A stretch of 64,000 bases of DNA from Limosilactobacillus sp. (lineage in GTDB: Bacteria; Bacillota; Bacilli; Lactobacillales; Lactobacillaceae), in contig JAUMUE010000002.1 of assembly GCA_030530845.1 (NCBI GenBank), positions 32,342-96,341 on the forward strand, in the 5' to 3' direction. Position numbers and translations under genes: made by a program. Numbering within the stretch: position 1 is the first letter of the stretch; every line of letters begins with the position of its first letter. The notes under the pieces are model-generated. The model searched no databases, was not told where the DNA came from, and saw only the letters and a program-made list of their open reading frames with translations. This document shows, piece after piece, positions 1-8,463 of this stretch.

Positions 1-148
1 GGATATCGTTTGTCTGCTTGTTGATATCCTCAATTTCATTCTTGGCCTTATCAATCTTTTGACTAGCCTTCACCTTTGCCTTTTTGATCTCATCAATCAC
101 GAAATCAAGGCGCTTTTGTTCATGTTCTCTAATAGAGTTATCAGCCAA
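1..148 (-). CDS. HelD-like UvrD/Rep-family helicase, N-terminal fragment
   Basis: Only the first 49 codons lie in the window; the rest is beyond position 1. The start is TTG at 148, with an AAGGTAGG ribosome binding site just upstream. The visible peptide is highly charged (Lys/Glu-rich with heptad-like spacing) and resembles the N-terminal antiparallel coiled coil of HelD, the superfamily 1 helicase-like ATPase that removes stalled RNA polymerase from DNA in Firmicutes. No ATPase motif is visible because of truncation, so the assignment rests on the coiled-coil arm alone. It is transcribed away from dedA; the 163 bases between the two hold divergent promoters that I did not resolve. Confidence 0.55.
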   Translation of the reverse strand, partial: MADNSIREHEQKRLDFVIDEIKKAKVKASQKIDKAKNEIEDINKQTNDI

Positions 149-311
149 AGTATTCCCTACCTTTCAGGAAAAAGTAATTAATATATTATATCATTCCAAA
201 AATAAGAGGGGTAGTATTTGTACTTTTCTTAATTTTGGGCCGGCTCGCTAGTCAAATCAGGAAGAAAACTTTACAATATTAATAGAAATATATTAGAAAG
301 GGGGAATTCAC

Positions 312-962
312 TTGGCAGAAATTTGGTATTTTTGCACCCACATTGCGGAGATTTTGATCCCAATGTTTGAGTGGCTCGGACCTTGGAGTTACCTGATCCT
401 ATTTGTTATCGTCTTTATGGAAACCGGCTTGGTCGTCTTTCCATGGCTACCGGGTGGCTCCCTCGTCTTTTTAACCAGCTCATTCATCGCCGTTCACCCG
501 GTTTTGAAGATGCACTACATCATCATCACCTTCTTCTTGGCGGCCTTTATCGGCGATTCCGTCAACTACTGGATTGGGCGGACAATTTCACGCTGGTCAT
601 TTATCGAAAAACGTCTGGAAGGTCCACGAATGCTGCAAGCTAAGGACTTCTTGGAAAAGTACGGTTTCTGGGCCGTCGCATTCGGTCGCTTCGTCCCATT
701 AATCCGGTCATTCATCCCCACCATCGCCGGCATCATGCACTACCCATTCCGTAAATTCACGGCCGGTAACATCGTCGGTGTCGCAACCTGGGTAGCACTG
801 GGATGTTCCGTCGGTTACTACTTCGGTTCGATCCCACTGGTCAAGGAACATTTCTCACTCGTGATCCTCGCCATGGTCGCTTGCGCACTGTTGGTATTGG
901 CTGCAATGTGGGGAATCAAGGAGCTCAGACAGCGGATTATCAAGAAAAACAAGATGCTTTAG
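312..962 (+). CDS. DedA family membrane protein
   Basis: This 216-residue integral membrane protein carries the DedA (SNARE-associated/VTT) signature: an ETGLVVFPWLPGG segment near residue 37, and the FGRFVPLIRSF motif near residue 123 with its conserved arginines. DedA proteins act in the cytoplasmic membrane, and several members flip undecaprenyl phosphate or phospholipids; which substrate this one handles cannot be read from the sequence. Length fits the family (about 200-220). The start is TTG at 312, preceded by an AGAAAGGGGG ribosome binding site. It is followed after 75 bases by a histidine phosphatase on the same strand. Confidence 0.88.
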   Translation: MAEIWYFCTHIAEILIPMFEWLGPWSYLILFVIVFMETGLVVFPWLPGGSLVFLTSSFIAVHPVLKMHYIIITFFLAAFIGDSVNYWIGRTISRWSFIEKRLEGPRMLQAKDFLEKYGFWAVAFGRFVPLIRSFIPTIAGIMHYPFRKFTAGNIVGVATWVALGCSVGYYFGSIPLVKEHFSLVILAMVACALLVLAAMWGIKELRQRIIKKNKML

Positions 963-1037
963 ATTCATTATGTTTCACAAACCATTCATGGTAAAATATA
1001 ATAAGGATTATTTAAATTAAAGGAGTTGTATCAATTT

Positions 1038-1688
1038 ATGGCAATCACCGTATATTTTGTTCGTCACGGCCAAACCTACCTAAACAAGTACAACCGGGTG
1101 CAAGGGTGGGCGGACGCACCGCTCACCGAAAAGGGCCAAGAAGATGCAAAGCGGACTGGTAAGGTATTGTCAGCGATCGATCTCGACTACGTATTTAGTA
1201 GCGACCTCGCCCGGACAATGGCCACTGCCCGCCTCTTGCTTGCCGCAAATGACAACACCACAATTAAGGAACCAACTCCCGAACCAGCATTCCGTGAAGA
1301 ATTCTTCGGTTACTTCGAAGGTCAAAACGCCTCTGAATTCACCGATTTCTTGTGTGGCTCACGTGGCTTCAACAGCTTTGCCGAAATGTTTGGCCACATG
1401 GGTCCAGAAGTCTTGAAGGACAAGGTAGCAGCTGCCGATCCATACGGTGACGCGGAAGATGCCGCTACTTTCTGGGCGCGGGTACAAAAGGGAATTGACC
1501 GCCTGCGTGCATTACCAGACGGCTCCACTGCCCTCGTTGTTTCACACGGTGTTACCATCCGCTCAATCACTGAACACTTTGGTTACAAGACTGAAGAATC
1601 AGCACGCAATGGTAGCATGACCAAGATCACGTTCGACGGCGACAAGGCCCACGTCGACTTCTACAACCAATTAGAATTACCAAAATAA
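1038..1688 (+). CDS. Histidine phosphatase family protein (phosphoglycerate mutase-like)
   Basis: A 216-residue cytoplasmic protein with the phosphate-binding RHGQT motif at residues 9-13 (catalytic His10) and the second histidine in VVSHGVT near residue 170, as in the branch-2 histidine phosphatase fold. It probably dephosphorylates a small metabolite; GpmB-like members are often called phosphoglycerate mutases but most are phosphatases. The ATG at 1038 is preferred over an upstream TTG at 1026 because AAAGGAG sits 7-8 bases before the ATG and would overlap the TTG. A clear paralogue lies at 38849-39502, sharing the RHGQTY start and the FREEF.G..EG segment. Confidence 0.87.
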   Translation: MAITVYFVRHGQTYLNKYNRVQGWADAPLTEKGQEDAKRTGKVLSAIDLDYVFSSDLARTMATARLLLAANDNTTIKEPTPEPAFREEFFGYFEGQNASEFTDFLCGSRGFNSFAEMFGHMGPEVLKDKVAAADPYGDAEDAATFWARVQKGIDRLRALPDGSTALVVSHGVTIRSITEHFGYKTEESARNGSMTKITFDGDKAHVDFYNQLELPK

Positions 1689-1716
1689 TATCCGAAGAAG
1701 GGGTGAATTTCATTTA

Positions 1717-2991
1717 ATGGATACTAATATACAAAGTGAAGAGTTAGTAATCATCACCGGTTTGAATACCGGTCAGGATAATTATGACTACTCAATGACC
1801 GAACTTGAAGAACTCGCGCAAGCCAACCATATGAAGGTGGTTAACCGGGTAGACCAAGTTATCGACCGTCCAAACCCCGCTACGTACTTCGGTAAGGGTA
1901 AGGTCGCCGAAATCGCTGAAGTAGCAGCTGCCAACCACGCGACTACGATCATTACCAACGACGAATTGACACCTAGTCAACTCCGCAACCTCGAAGACGA
2001 AACTGGTACGCGGATTATCGACCGGACTGCTTTGATTCTGGAAATCTTTGCGACCCGTGCACAGACTAAGGAAGCCAAGCTCCAGGTTCAAATTGCCCAA
2101 CTCCAATACCGCCTGCCACGTCTGCAAACCAGCGCAAGTCAACGTCTGGATCAGCAAACTGGTGGTGGGAGCGGATTTACCAACCGTGGTGCCGGTGAAA
2201 CCAAGCTCGAAATGGACCGCCGGGTAATCAAGCGTCAAATTGCGCACATTCGCCAGGAATTGTCCGAAATCAGCAAGTCTGAAGAAACCAAGCGCAAGCA
2301 ACGTGTCAAGAGCAACATCCCTACCGCTGCTTTAGTCGGTTACACAAACGCCGGTAAGTCCACGATCATGAACGGTCTTGTCCGTCGTTACGGTACGTCT
2401 GACGAAAAGGTGGTCTTTGAAAAGAACATGTTATTCGCCACCCTGGATACCAGTGTCCGGCGGTTAACCCTTCCCGACCAAAAGCAATTCCTGCTCTCAG
2501 ATACTGTCGGGTTTGTCAGCAAGCTCCCTACCAACCTGGTGGAATCATTCAAGTCCACGTTGGCAGAAGCTGCCGGTGCCGACCTCTTGATCCAAGTGAT
2601 CGACTACTCAGATCCCCACTACGAGGAAATGATGAAGACGACCGCGGAAACATTGAAGCAGATCGGAATCGACAACATTCCAATGATCAACGTCTTCAAC
2701 AAGGCCGACAAGACTGAGATTGATTTCCCCGTCTTGGAAGGTGATGACCAGGTAGTTATCTCCGCGCGCCAAGAAGAATCACTGGACCTACTGGTGAGCG
2801 TCATCCGCAGACACCTCTTCAAGGACTACGTGACGATGAACCTGCTGATCCCATTCTCAGAAGGTCAGCAAGTTTCCTACCTGAACGAACATACAAATAT
2901 TATCGAAACTGAATACCAAAACGAAGGAACGCTTCTGAAAGTTGAAATGTCACAAGAAGACGCCCAACGGTTTGCTAAGTACGAAGTTTAA
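1717..2991 (+). CDS. hflX: GTPase HflX
   Basis: A 424-residue ribosome-associated GTPase. The N-terminal HflX domain (about residues 1-195) contains the glycine-rich GGGSGFTNRGAGE segment, and the Obg/Era-like G domain follows: G1 GYTNAGKST at residues 208-216, G3 DTVGF near 262, and G4 NKAD at 328-331. HflX splits stalled 70S ribosomes under heat and antibiotic stress in several bacteria. The start at 1717 follows a GAAGAAGGGGTG site. It lies 28 bases after the histidine phosphatase on the same strand and is closed by a strong terminator at 2997-3027, so dedA, phosphatase and hflX may be read together. Confidence 0.95.
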   Translation: MDTNIQSEELVIITGLNTGQDNYDYSMTELEELAQANHMKVVNRVDQVIDRPNPATYFGKGKVAEIAEVAAANHATTIITNDELTPSQLRNLEDETGTRIIDRTALILEIFATRAQTKEAKLQVQIAQLQYRLPRLQTSASQRLDQQTGGGSGFTNRGAGETKLEMDRRVIKRQIAHIRQELSEISKSEETKRKQRVKSNIPTAALVGYTNAGKSTIMNGLVRRYGTSDEKVVFEKNMLFATLDTSVRRLTLPDQKQFLLSDTVGFVSKLPTNLVESFKSTLAEAAGADLLIQVIDYSDPHYEEMMKTTAETLKQIGIDNIPMINVFNKADKTEIDFPVLEGDDQVVISARQEESLDLLVSVIRRHLFKDYVTMNLLIPFSEGQQVSYLNEHTNIIETEYQNEGTLLKVEMSQEDAQRFAKYEV

Positions 2992-2996
2992 ACAGT

Positions 2997-3027
2997 AAAA
3001 GGACTGCGCATGATGCGCAGTCCTTTT
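2997..3027. terminator. Bidirectional intrinsic terminator between hflX and yhgE
   Basis: A perfect 14-bp inverted repeat with a TGA loop (AAAAGGACTGCGCA / TGCGCAGTCCTTTT). It has A and T runs on both flanks, so it can end both converging transcripts. Confidence 0.9.
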
Positions 3028-3035
3028 AGTTTGAA

Positions 3036-5567
3036 TTAGTTATTTGAGTTGATACCGTTCTTTTCAGCGTTATCGATGAATTGTTGATTTCGATCAAGTT
3101 CAGGATTGAGGCTGAAAGTGTGACGGTGGATTCCGATCATACCAACGAGGAGTAAGAGGTTGAATACTACGGCAATTCCTAACAGCACGAGGTTGCAGAA
3201 CATTGCGTAGTGTTCACCGATACCACCAGTGATGGATTGACGGAGGCCAAGGATTGAGTATGTCATTGGTAAGAACCAGTGGATGACGTTGTAGAACTTC
3301 ATCGTAACTTCCATTGGGAAAGTACCACCAGAACCACCTAATTGGAGCATCAGGAGAACCATGGCAACGAAACGACCAGGGTTATCAAAGATCATTGACA
3401 GGAACATCACGATCGAAACAGCTGCCAGACCGAAGCAGATACTAGTGACCAACATGGATGGAATGTGGTCAGTGGTCAAGCCAGCAGCGATCATTACGAC
3501 GTCTTCAATGATGGCCATGATTGTAACGGTAACTGCACCAATGAAGACCTTACTTCCCCACCATGCAACAGCGGATTGTCCTTCGAGCGCTGGACGACGG
3601 ATTGGATAAATGAAGTTGAATACCAATACACCGGTGTACAGAGCGACAGAAAGAACGTAAGGTGCAAGTGCGTGACCATAGTTTGGTACGTAACTGTAAT
3701 CCTTGTGCTTGAGCGTAGATGGTTCAGCGAACATCTTAGCGGTCTTTTGGGTAGGCTTAATGGAGTTAACTTGCTTTGCACCCTTGCCGAGCTTGTCAGC
3801 TAACTGAGCAGCACCGTCATTGAGCTTAGTGATACCAGAAACAAGTGCTGGTGAATTATCAGCGAGTTGTTGAGTACCGGCAGCTAGCAAGTTAACACCG
3901 CTAACCAGGCTCGGCACTTGAGCATTGAGTTGTGTAAGTGCACCGGCAAGTTGGCTCGCACCAGAAACAAGCGCTGGGCTATTTGCCATCAGTTGGTTGA
4001 CACCGGAACTAGCTTGTGAAACGCCGGCAGTGTATTGACTGACACCGGAATTCAAGGTCTTCGCACCGGCAGCAGCAGAGTTAACGCCATTGGTGTATTG
4101 TTGAACACCGGAGTTCAGTTGGCTTGCACCAGCAGCGAGTTGGTTAGTAGCAGCGGTCAGCTTGGATGAGGCTGAAGTCATCGTAGCGTTGGTGCTGTTT
4201 TGGAGGTTAGTTAAACTTGTTTGTAATTGTTGGGCTGCCTTGGCAACGTTAGCAGTGTTTTGGCTAGCGGAGTTTTGTGCTGCCGTGATTTGAGTTTGCA
4301 ATGCCGTGATGTTGGATTGCACTTGACCGATTGAATCGGATAAATTACCTGACTTACCTGCATTTTGAGCAGCTGCAACAACTGCGTCCAACTTAGCTTG
4401 ACTGGATGCATCAGTGGTTTTAACGCCTTGCAGTGAAGCCACAGCGCTGATCAGTTGGTTTTCTTGTGCAGATGCTGACTTGATTTGGCTCAGACCGTTG
4501 TTGATGGCAGTCAAAGCTTGGTTGAGTTGTTCAAGTTGCTGAGCGCTTTGTGAAAGTGGTTGAAGCGCCTTAGCCAATTCGTTTGCGTCACTTGCAATAC
4601 CTTGTGAGGCAGTCCCCATTTGGTTTTGCATTGCTGGCAACATTGCGGAAACTTGGTTGTTCAATTCGCTCGTGCCAGCAGCGAGTTGTCCCGCACCGGT
4701 GCTGAGTTGACCGGAGTTGCTGCTGAGAGTATCAAGTCCGGTTGCCAATTGGCTCGTTCCAGAGCTGAGTTGGCCAGAATTAGATTGCAACAATCCAAGG
4801 CCACTGGCGAGTTGACTAACACCGCCAGTGTATTGTGACAGACCGTTTGCCAAAGTTTGGCTACCGGATACCAATTGTTGAGCACCGGCGGAAAGTGGTG
4901 CAACGGAAACCTTCATCGTTTGGACACCGTTGTTCACTTGATCGACACCTGCAACGTAGCGGTTCACACCATCGCTCAGGGTCACGATTCCGTTGCTGAG
5001 TTGCTTGGAGCCATCAGCAGCTTGGTCCATCCCCTTGCCGAGCACACCCAATTCCTTGAACATCGCCGTTGCGTATGCCTTAGTAACTTGTGCACGGATC
5101 TTGGTGTTTAATTCCTTGGTACCAATTTGTGACATCACTTCACCAATGTAGTTAAGTGAGCCGTTGGTAGTATATTGAAGCTGCATTTGCTTTGGATTCT
5201 TGTTCATCACAGTCGCAGCATTCTTAGAAAAGTTCTTTGGGATTGTGATCACTGCGTAGTACTTGCGGTGAGTCAATCCGTGTTGTGCAGTTTCGTTTGA
5301 TACGATTTCCCACTTCATTTGGTGGTTGCGCTTCAGTTGGTTAGTAGTTTCCTTACCAACTTCCATCTTCTTACCCTGATACTTCACGGGAACATCCTTG
5401 TTGACCACGGCAATTGGCAGGTCGCGGGTGTTGCCGTAAGGGTCCCAAACTGACTTCAGGAAGAAGATACTGTATAAGAATGGTAATAAGCAGATTACAG
5501 AAATTGATAATAGCAGAGTCTTATTCTGAAAAAGGTTCTGTAATTCTGCCTTGATCATCTTGCCCAT
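3036..5567 (-). CDS. YhgE/Pip family membrane protein
   Basis: An 843-residue protein with the YhgE/Pip layout. There is a transmembrane helix near residues 18-38, an extracytoplasmic YhgE N-terminal domain to about residue 200, then a long coiled-coil region (about 200-630) of degenerate 'QL..G...L..G' heptads, and an ABC-2-like block of about five membrane helices (about 640-820). Relatives include the Lactococcus phage infection protein Pip and the ESX/type VII-linked EsaA, and some are grouped with RND/ABC-2 exporters. The actual substrate is unknown. The gene lies 30 bases downstream of a TetR regulator (5597-6133), which probably controls it; the start at 5567 ATG is conventional. Confidence 0.85.
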   Translation of the reverse strand: MGKMIKAELQNLFQNKTLLLSISVICLLPFLYSIFFLKSVWDPYGNTRDLPIAVVNKDVPVKYQGKKMEVGKETTNQLKRNHQMKWEIVSNETAQHGLTHRKYYAVITIPKNFSKNAATVMNKNPKQMQLQYTTNGSLNYIGEVMSQIGTKELNTKIRAQVTKAYATAMFKELGVLGKGMDQAADGSKQLSNGIVTLSDGVNRYVAGVDQVNNGVQTMKVSVAPLSAGAQQLVSGSQTLANGLSQYTGGVSQLASGLGLLQSNSGQLSSGTSQLATGLDTLSSNSGQLSTGAGQLAAGTSELNNQVSAMLPAMQNQMGTASQGIASDANELAKALQPLSQSAQQLEQLNQALTAINNGLSQIKSASAQENQLISAVASLQGVKTTDASSQAKLDAVVAAAQNAGKSGNLSDSIGQVQSNITALQTQITAAQNSASQNTANVAKAAQQLQTSLTNLQNSTNATMTSASSKLTAATNQLAAGASQLNSGVQQYTNGVNSAAAGAKTLNSGVSQYTAGVSQASSGVNQLMANSPALVSGASQLAGALTQLNAQVPSLVSGVNLLAAGTQQLADNSPALVSGITKLNDGAAQLADKLGKGAKQVNSIKPTQKTAKMFAEPSTLKHKDYSYVPNYGHALAPYVLSVALYTGVLVFNFIYPIRRPALEGQSAVAWWGSKVFIGAVTVTIMAIIEDVVMIAAGLTTDHIPSMLVTSICFGLAAVSIVMFLSMIFDNPGRFVAMVLLMLQLGGSGGTFPMEVTMKFYNVIHWFLPMTYSILGLRQSITGGIGEHYAMFCNLVLLGIAVVFNLLLLVGMIGIHRHTFSLNPELDRNQQFIDNAEKNGINSNN

Positions 5568-5596
5568 TGTGTTTTCACCCCTATATACTTAATTTT

Positions 5597-6133
5597 CTAT
5601 TTGGACAGCGAAAGTACCGACTGTTTCGCAAAATTGATGAAGTCTTCGGTTGGCAATTCGTAGTTGTTCTTTTGCCACCAGAAGAAGACACCGATGATTG
5701 ATCCACTAAATAGGTACGCGGTCATCTCTGGGTTGTCGGACTTTTTCAATGCGAGAATGATTGAATCCTTCGTCCCAGACTCACGCCGTTCTAGCAAGAC
5801 CTTGGATAAAATCTGCAGCATTTCCGTGTACAAGGAACTGTGTGAACTGCTGGATGCCAGGTGGCGCACCAGGTCCTTGTGCCCATCAATGTACATCACA
5901 AACTGCTTAATCACATCCTCTTCACTCTCACCTGAATCAGCGATCCGGCCAATCTGCGTGTTCAGTGTCTGTGCCAACAAGTCGTACTTGTCATCAAAGT
6001 AGCGGTAAAAACTACTCCGGTGCAGCATCGCCTCTTCGCAAATCTGGTCAACCGTTAAGTGTTCAAAGGAGTTTGTCTCCAGCAAGGTCATAAGCGCATT
6101 TTGAAAGTCGCGTGTAGTCCGTGTCAGTCGCAT
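5597..6133 (-). CDS. TetR/AcrR family transcriptional regulator
   Basis: A 178-residue regulator. Residues about 10-55 form the TetR helix-turn-helix (LTVDQICEEAMLHRSSFYRYF), and the C-terminal all-helical half is the ligand-sensing domain. The start at 6133 is preferred to one 66 bases upstream because TTGGGAGGTGGGAAGT places a ribosome binding site 6-7 bases before this ATG. It precedes yhgE in what looks like a two-gene operon, so it probably represses its own transcript and that exporter-like gene. An operator would be expected in 6134-6330, the gap shared with the divergent pspC gene; I found no convincing palindrome by eye. Confidence 0.88.
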   Translation of the reverse strand: MRLTRTTRDFQNALMTLLETNSFEHLTVDQICEEAMLHRSSFYRYFDDKYDLLAQTLNTQIGRIADSGESEEDVIKQFVMYIDGHKDLVRHLASSSSHSSLYTEMLQILSKVLLERRESGTKDSIILALKKSDNPEMTAYLFSGSIIGVFFWWQKNNYELPTEDFINFAKQSVLSLSK

Positions 6134-6330
6134 ACTTCCCACCTCCCAAATAATCTGATAAGGACAATGAATAGAATATACCGTGTCAATTCGAAACAAC
6201 AGGATTAAATAAAACTATACATATCATTTTAAGACATTTGTTTCAAAATGTCGCAGTTATTTCCTGGGAAATGATTTTTGGCCATATGTTAAAATAGAGG
6301 TAGCAAAAGAACTAAGGAGGGTGTGATTTT

Positions 6331-6564
6331 ATGAAACAACCATTGAAGAAGTCCAAGAACAAGGTTATCTCCGGCGTCTGCGCCGGGATTGCGGAAAACA
6401 TCGACTGGGATCCAACAATTGTCCGTGTGCTTGCAGTGATTCTATTGTTTGTGACCGGTTTATTTCCAATTGCCGTCATCTATATTGTGATGGCCATCAT
6501 CATGCCTGAAGACGATGGCAAGCGTTCTGGCGACACCTTAGAGGGCGAATTCAAAGAAAAGTAA
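6331..6564 (+). CDS. PspC domain protein
   Basis: A 77-residue membrane protein matching the PspC domain. A basic, structured N terminus with SGVCAGIAE (about residues 14-22) is followed by one hydrophobic hairpin (about 34-58) and an acidic tail. In enterobacteria PspC belongs to the phage-shock envelope stress response; stand-alone copies in lactobacilli are thought to serve envelope stress too, but this is inference. The start follows an AAGGAGGGTG site. The gene is monocistronic, ending at a terminator 4 bases downstream. Confidence 0.87.
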   Translation: MKQPLKKSKNKVISGVCAGIAENIDWDPTIVRVLAVILLFVTGLFPIAVIYIVMAIIMPEDDGKRSGDTLEGEFKEK

Positions 6565-6567
6565 ATG

Positions 6568-6602
6568 AAAAAGGATTCGAGATCATCTCGAATCCTTTTT
6601 GT
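6568..6602. terminator. Bidirectional intrinsic terminator
   Basis: A near-perfect inverted repeat (AAAAAGGATTCGAGA / TCTCGAATCCTTTTT). It lies between pspC and the converging membrane protein gene, with A/T tails on both sides. Confidence 0.88.
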
Positions 6603-6604
6603 TA

Positions 6605-7447
6605 TTATTGACGTTCACGATATGCGACTTGGGCGTTTAAGCCATAGTCGGCACTGGTCATAATGGTAGAACCACGACGACCTGGAATCTTGTTTGGACC
6701 GTCAGTTACGGCCAGCCCAGCAAGGTAGATTTGGTACTTGTGGTGGGCGTCCCGGACGTCGGTTAAACCGATCCGGGTGATGTGACCGACTGGCATGCGG
6801 TCCATTTGGTTGAGACCCATGTAGATTTCCAAACGGTGACGCGCTTCATCGTGGATCAACTCGAAGTATGGTGGAACGGAATTGACGTTTAACGCTTGTA
6901 CCGGCTTACCGGTGGCGTTGTACTGGGCAATGATTTGTTCATCGTCCATGCCATCAAAGTCGTTTTGGAAGATCCCTTCCGTCAGCAGCTGGTCAACGAC
7001 GTCTTGCAGGTTGCGTTGTTCTGTAGCGTCAATTTCAACTGCCGCAGGAATGGTATCACTACCTGCAAAGAGACCGTTGGAGTGGCTTTGGTAAGCAGGT
7101 TGTGCCATCCCCGCTCCCCGTGCACCGTTGCGGTTAACCCGGCGACCATCATTATCGAACTTTTGCCTCGTCATCTTGGCGACCTTTGGTGAAATGAAAT
7201 CAAACCGAGAAGTCCGACCGAGGAAGAAGAAGACTATGTTCAAATACAGAAAGTAGGTAATCGCAATCATCGCAAGGAAGTAAAGAAATCCCCGCAAGTA
7301 GGCTTGGTTTGCCAACAAGCGGAAAGTAACGTAGATCAGGTAAATGTCACCGAGTGTTGCGATACCGATGTAAATCCGGTTCTTCAACTTAACTTCGATG
7401 TTAATGTAACTCAGTGATGAATTAATCATATCAAGTAATGTAAACAT
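6605..7447 (-). CDS. Conserved Lactobacillus membrane protein of unknown function (DUF6681-like)
   Basis: A 280-residue protein with three hydrophobic segments near residues 25-80 and a soluble C-terminal part. The soluble part includes an Arg/Gly/Asn-rich stretch (RRVNRNGARGAG, near 103-114) and a domain ending in a conserved-looking RRGSTIM motif. It resembles a family restricted to lactobacilli that I believe is catalogued as DUF6681; I cannot verify that and no function is known. The gene starts 16 bases after the Ser/Thr-rich gene 7464-7904, so the two are very probably co-transcribed and may act together at the membrane. Confidence 0.7.
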   Translation of the reverse strand: MFTLLDMINSSLSYINIEVKLKNRIYIGIATLGDIYLIYVTFRLLANQAYLRGFLYFLAMIAITYFLYLNIVFFFLGRTSRFDFISPKVAKMTRQKFDNDGRRVNRNGARGAGMAQPAYQSHSNGLFAGSDTIPAAVEIDATEQRNLQDVVDQLLTEGIFQNDFDGMDDEQIIAQYNATGKPVQALNVNSVPPYFELIHDEARHRLEIYMGLNQMDRMPVGHITRIGLTDVRDAHHKYQIYLAGLAVTDGPNKIPGRRGSTIMTSADYGLNAQVAYRERQ

Positions 7448-7463
7448 GCTAATTCAACACCTC

Positions 7464-7904
7464 CTATTGAGCTGACGACGTGGTAGTAGCCGTCGTGTTA
7501 GTGCTTGTAGTTGAGCCAGTGGTTCCGGTTGATGAATCACTTGAACCACTGTTGTTTGAATTAGACTGGTTGGAGTTTGTAGTTCCAGTAGAACTCGTGC
7601 CAGTACCAGTAGAAGTACCTGTGCCTGTACCAGTATTGCCAGTCGTGGTAGTTGTCGTTGAATCGTTATTGCTACTTGAATTTTTCGCTGATGAATCGTC
7701 CGAATGATCGTCTTTGGATGAATCCCTACTGCTCATGCTGTGGGATACATCGTCTGAGCTAAAGTTTTGGCTCGTAGTAGATACGACCTTTGCACCTTCA
7801 GTCGTATTAGTGGCCTTGTTAACTACGACATTGGTAGCACCTAAGGCCAGCACCATCGATACCAAAGCAAACGGTGTCACCAGTGGTGGAATTTTTGCTG
7901 CCAT
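7464..7904 (-). CDS. Ser/Thr-rich low-complexity membrane-anchored or secreted protein
   Basis: A 146-residue protein. Residues about 8-30 form a hydrophobic segment (signal anchor), with no lipobox cysteine. The rest is almost only Ser, Thr, Gly, Asn and Asp: first an acidic Ser/Asp stretch (about 48-80), then Thr/Gly and Ser/Gly repeats such as GTGTGTSTGTGTS. No wall sorting signal follows. Such a sequence is a flexible linker or an O-glycosylation target; the function is unknown. The start follows AAAGGAGAAAGAG. It is the first gene of a pair with the membrane protein downstream (gap 16 bases). Confidence 0.7.
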   Translation of the reverse strand: MAAKIPPLVTPFALVSMVLALGATNVVVNKATNTTEGAKVVSTTSQNFSSDDVSHSMSSRDSSKDDHSDDSSAKNSSSNNDSTTTTTTGNTGTGTGTSTGTGTSSTGTTNSNQSNSNNSGSSDSSTGTTGSTTSTNTTATTTSSAQ

Positions 7905-7975
7905 TCTCTTTCTCCTTTGTATAACCTATATCATAACTGATTTTTAATCGAATAAATATTAAGGAAGATTGAAGA

Positions 7976-8413
7976 TTAGTCACGGTAAGTATTCCGGCAA
8001 TCAGCGCAGATACCGCGGAGCTCAAAGGTGTGTCCAGTGATCTTGGCACCGGGCAGTTGCGCCTCGTAATATGACATGTCGAGCTCAGGCATCTGAATTT
8101 CTTGGACCCGTCCACAAGCTTCGCAGATGAAGTGGTGGTGGTGGGCTGTGTCGCAACGGTACTTCACTTGCATCTGGTCATTGTGCTGACGCAATTCGAC
8201 GAGTTCAAGCCGTTCGAATTCCTTGAGATTACGGTAAATTGTATCGTGGCTCAATCCAGGATAGGCTTCACGTAGGGCATTGTCAATCACTGTAATCGCT
8301 TTGTAGTGTTCTGGATCCTTAGCAATCAGCTTCAACATCATTTCCCGTTGTTTTGTCCAACGTAAATGATTGTCCTTGAGCTTTTGTTTTGCCTGCTCGA
8401 TTAACTTATCCAA
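7976..8413 (-). CDS. Fur family transcriptional regulator (Fur/Zur/PerR group)
   Basis: A metalloregulator of about 145 residues. An N-terminal winged helix (RWTKQREMMLKLI through SHDTIYRNL) is followed by the dimerisation domain with the HHHHFICEACG metal-binding segment and two CxxC pairs (CEAC and CADC) that hold a structural zinc. Which metal or peroxide it senses is not readable. The start is uncertain: GTG at 8422 lies only 1 base after AGGAGG, so TTG at 8413, 10 bases after it, is preferred. It lies 50 bases downstream of the kinase-like gene on the same strand. Confidence 0.87.
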   Translation of the reverse strand: MDKLIEQAKQKLKDNHLRWTKQREMMLKLIAKDPEHYKAITVIDNALREAYPGLSHDTIYRNLKEFERLELVELRQHNDQMQVKYRCDTAHHHHFICEACGRVQEIQMPELDMSYYEAQLPGAKITGHTFELRGICADCRNTYRD

Positions 8414-8463
8414 CGTTATCACCCCTCCTATTTTTAAGTACGTAATTTTACCACATTTCTTCG

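Noticed and set aside
3361-5111. Plus- and minus-strand frames inside yhgE with Ser/Leu-rich products
   Set aside because: They arise from the repeat composition of yhgE; no ribosome binding sites and no domains.
7480-7947. Val/Leu-rich plus-strand frames
   Set aside because: They are antisense translations of the Ser/Thr-Gly repeats of the 7464-7904 gene.
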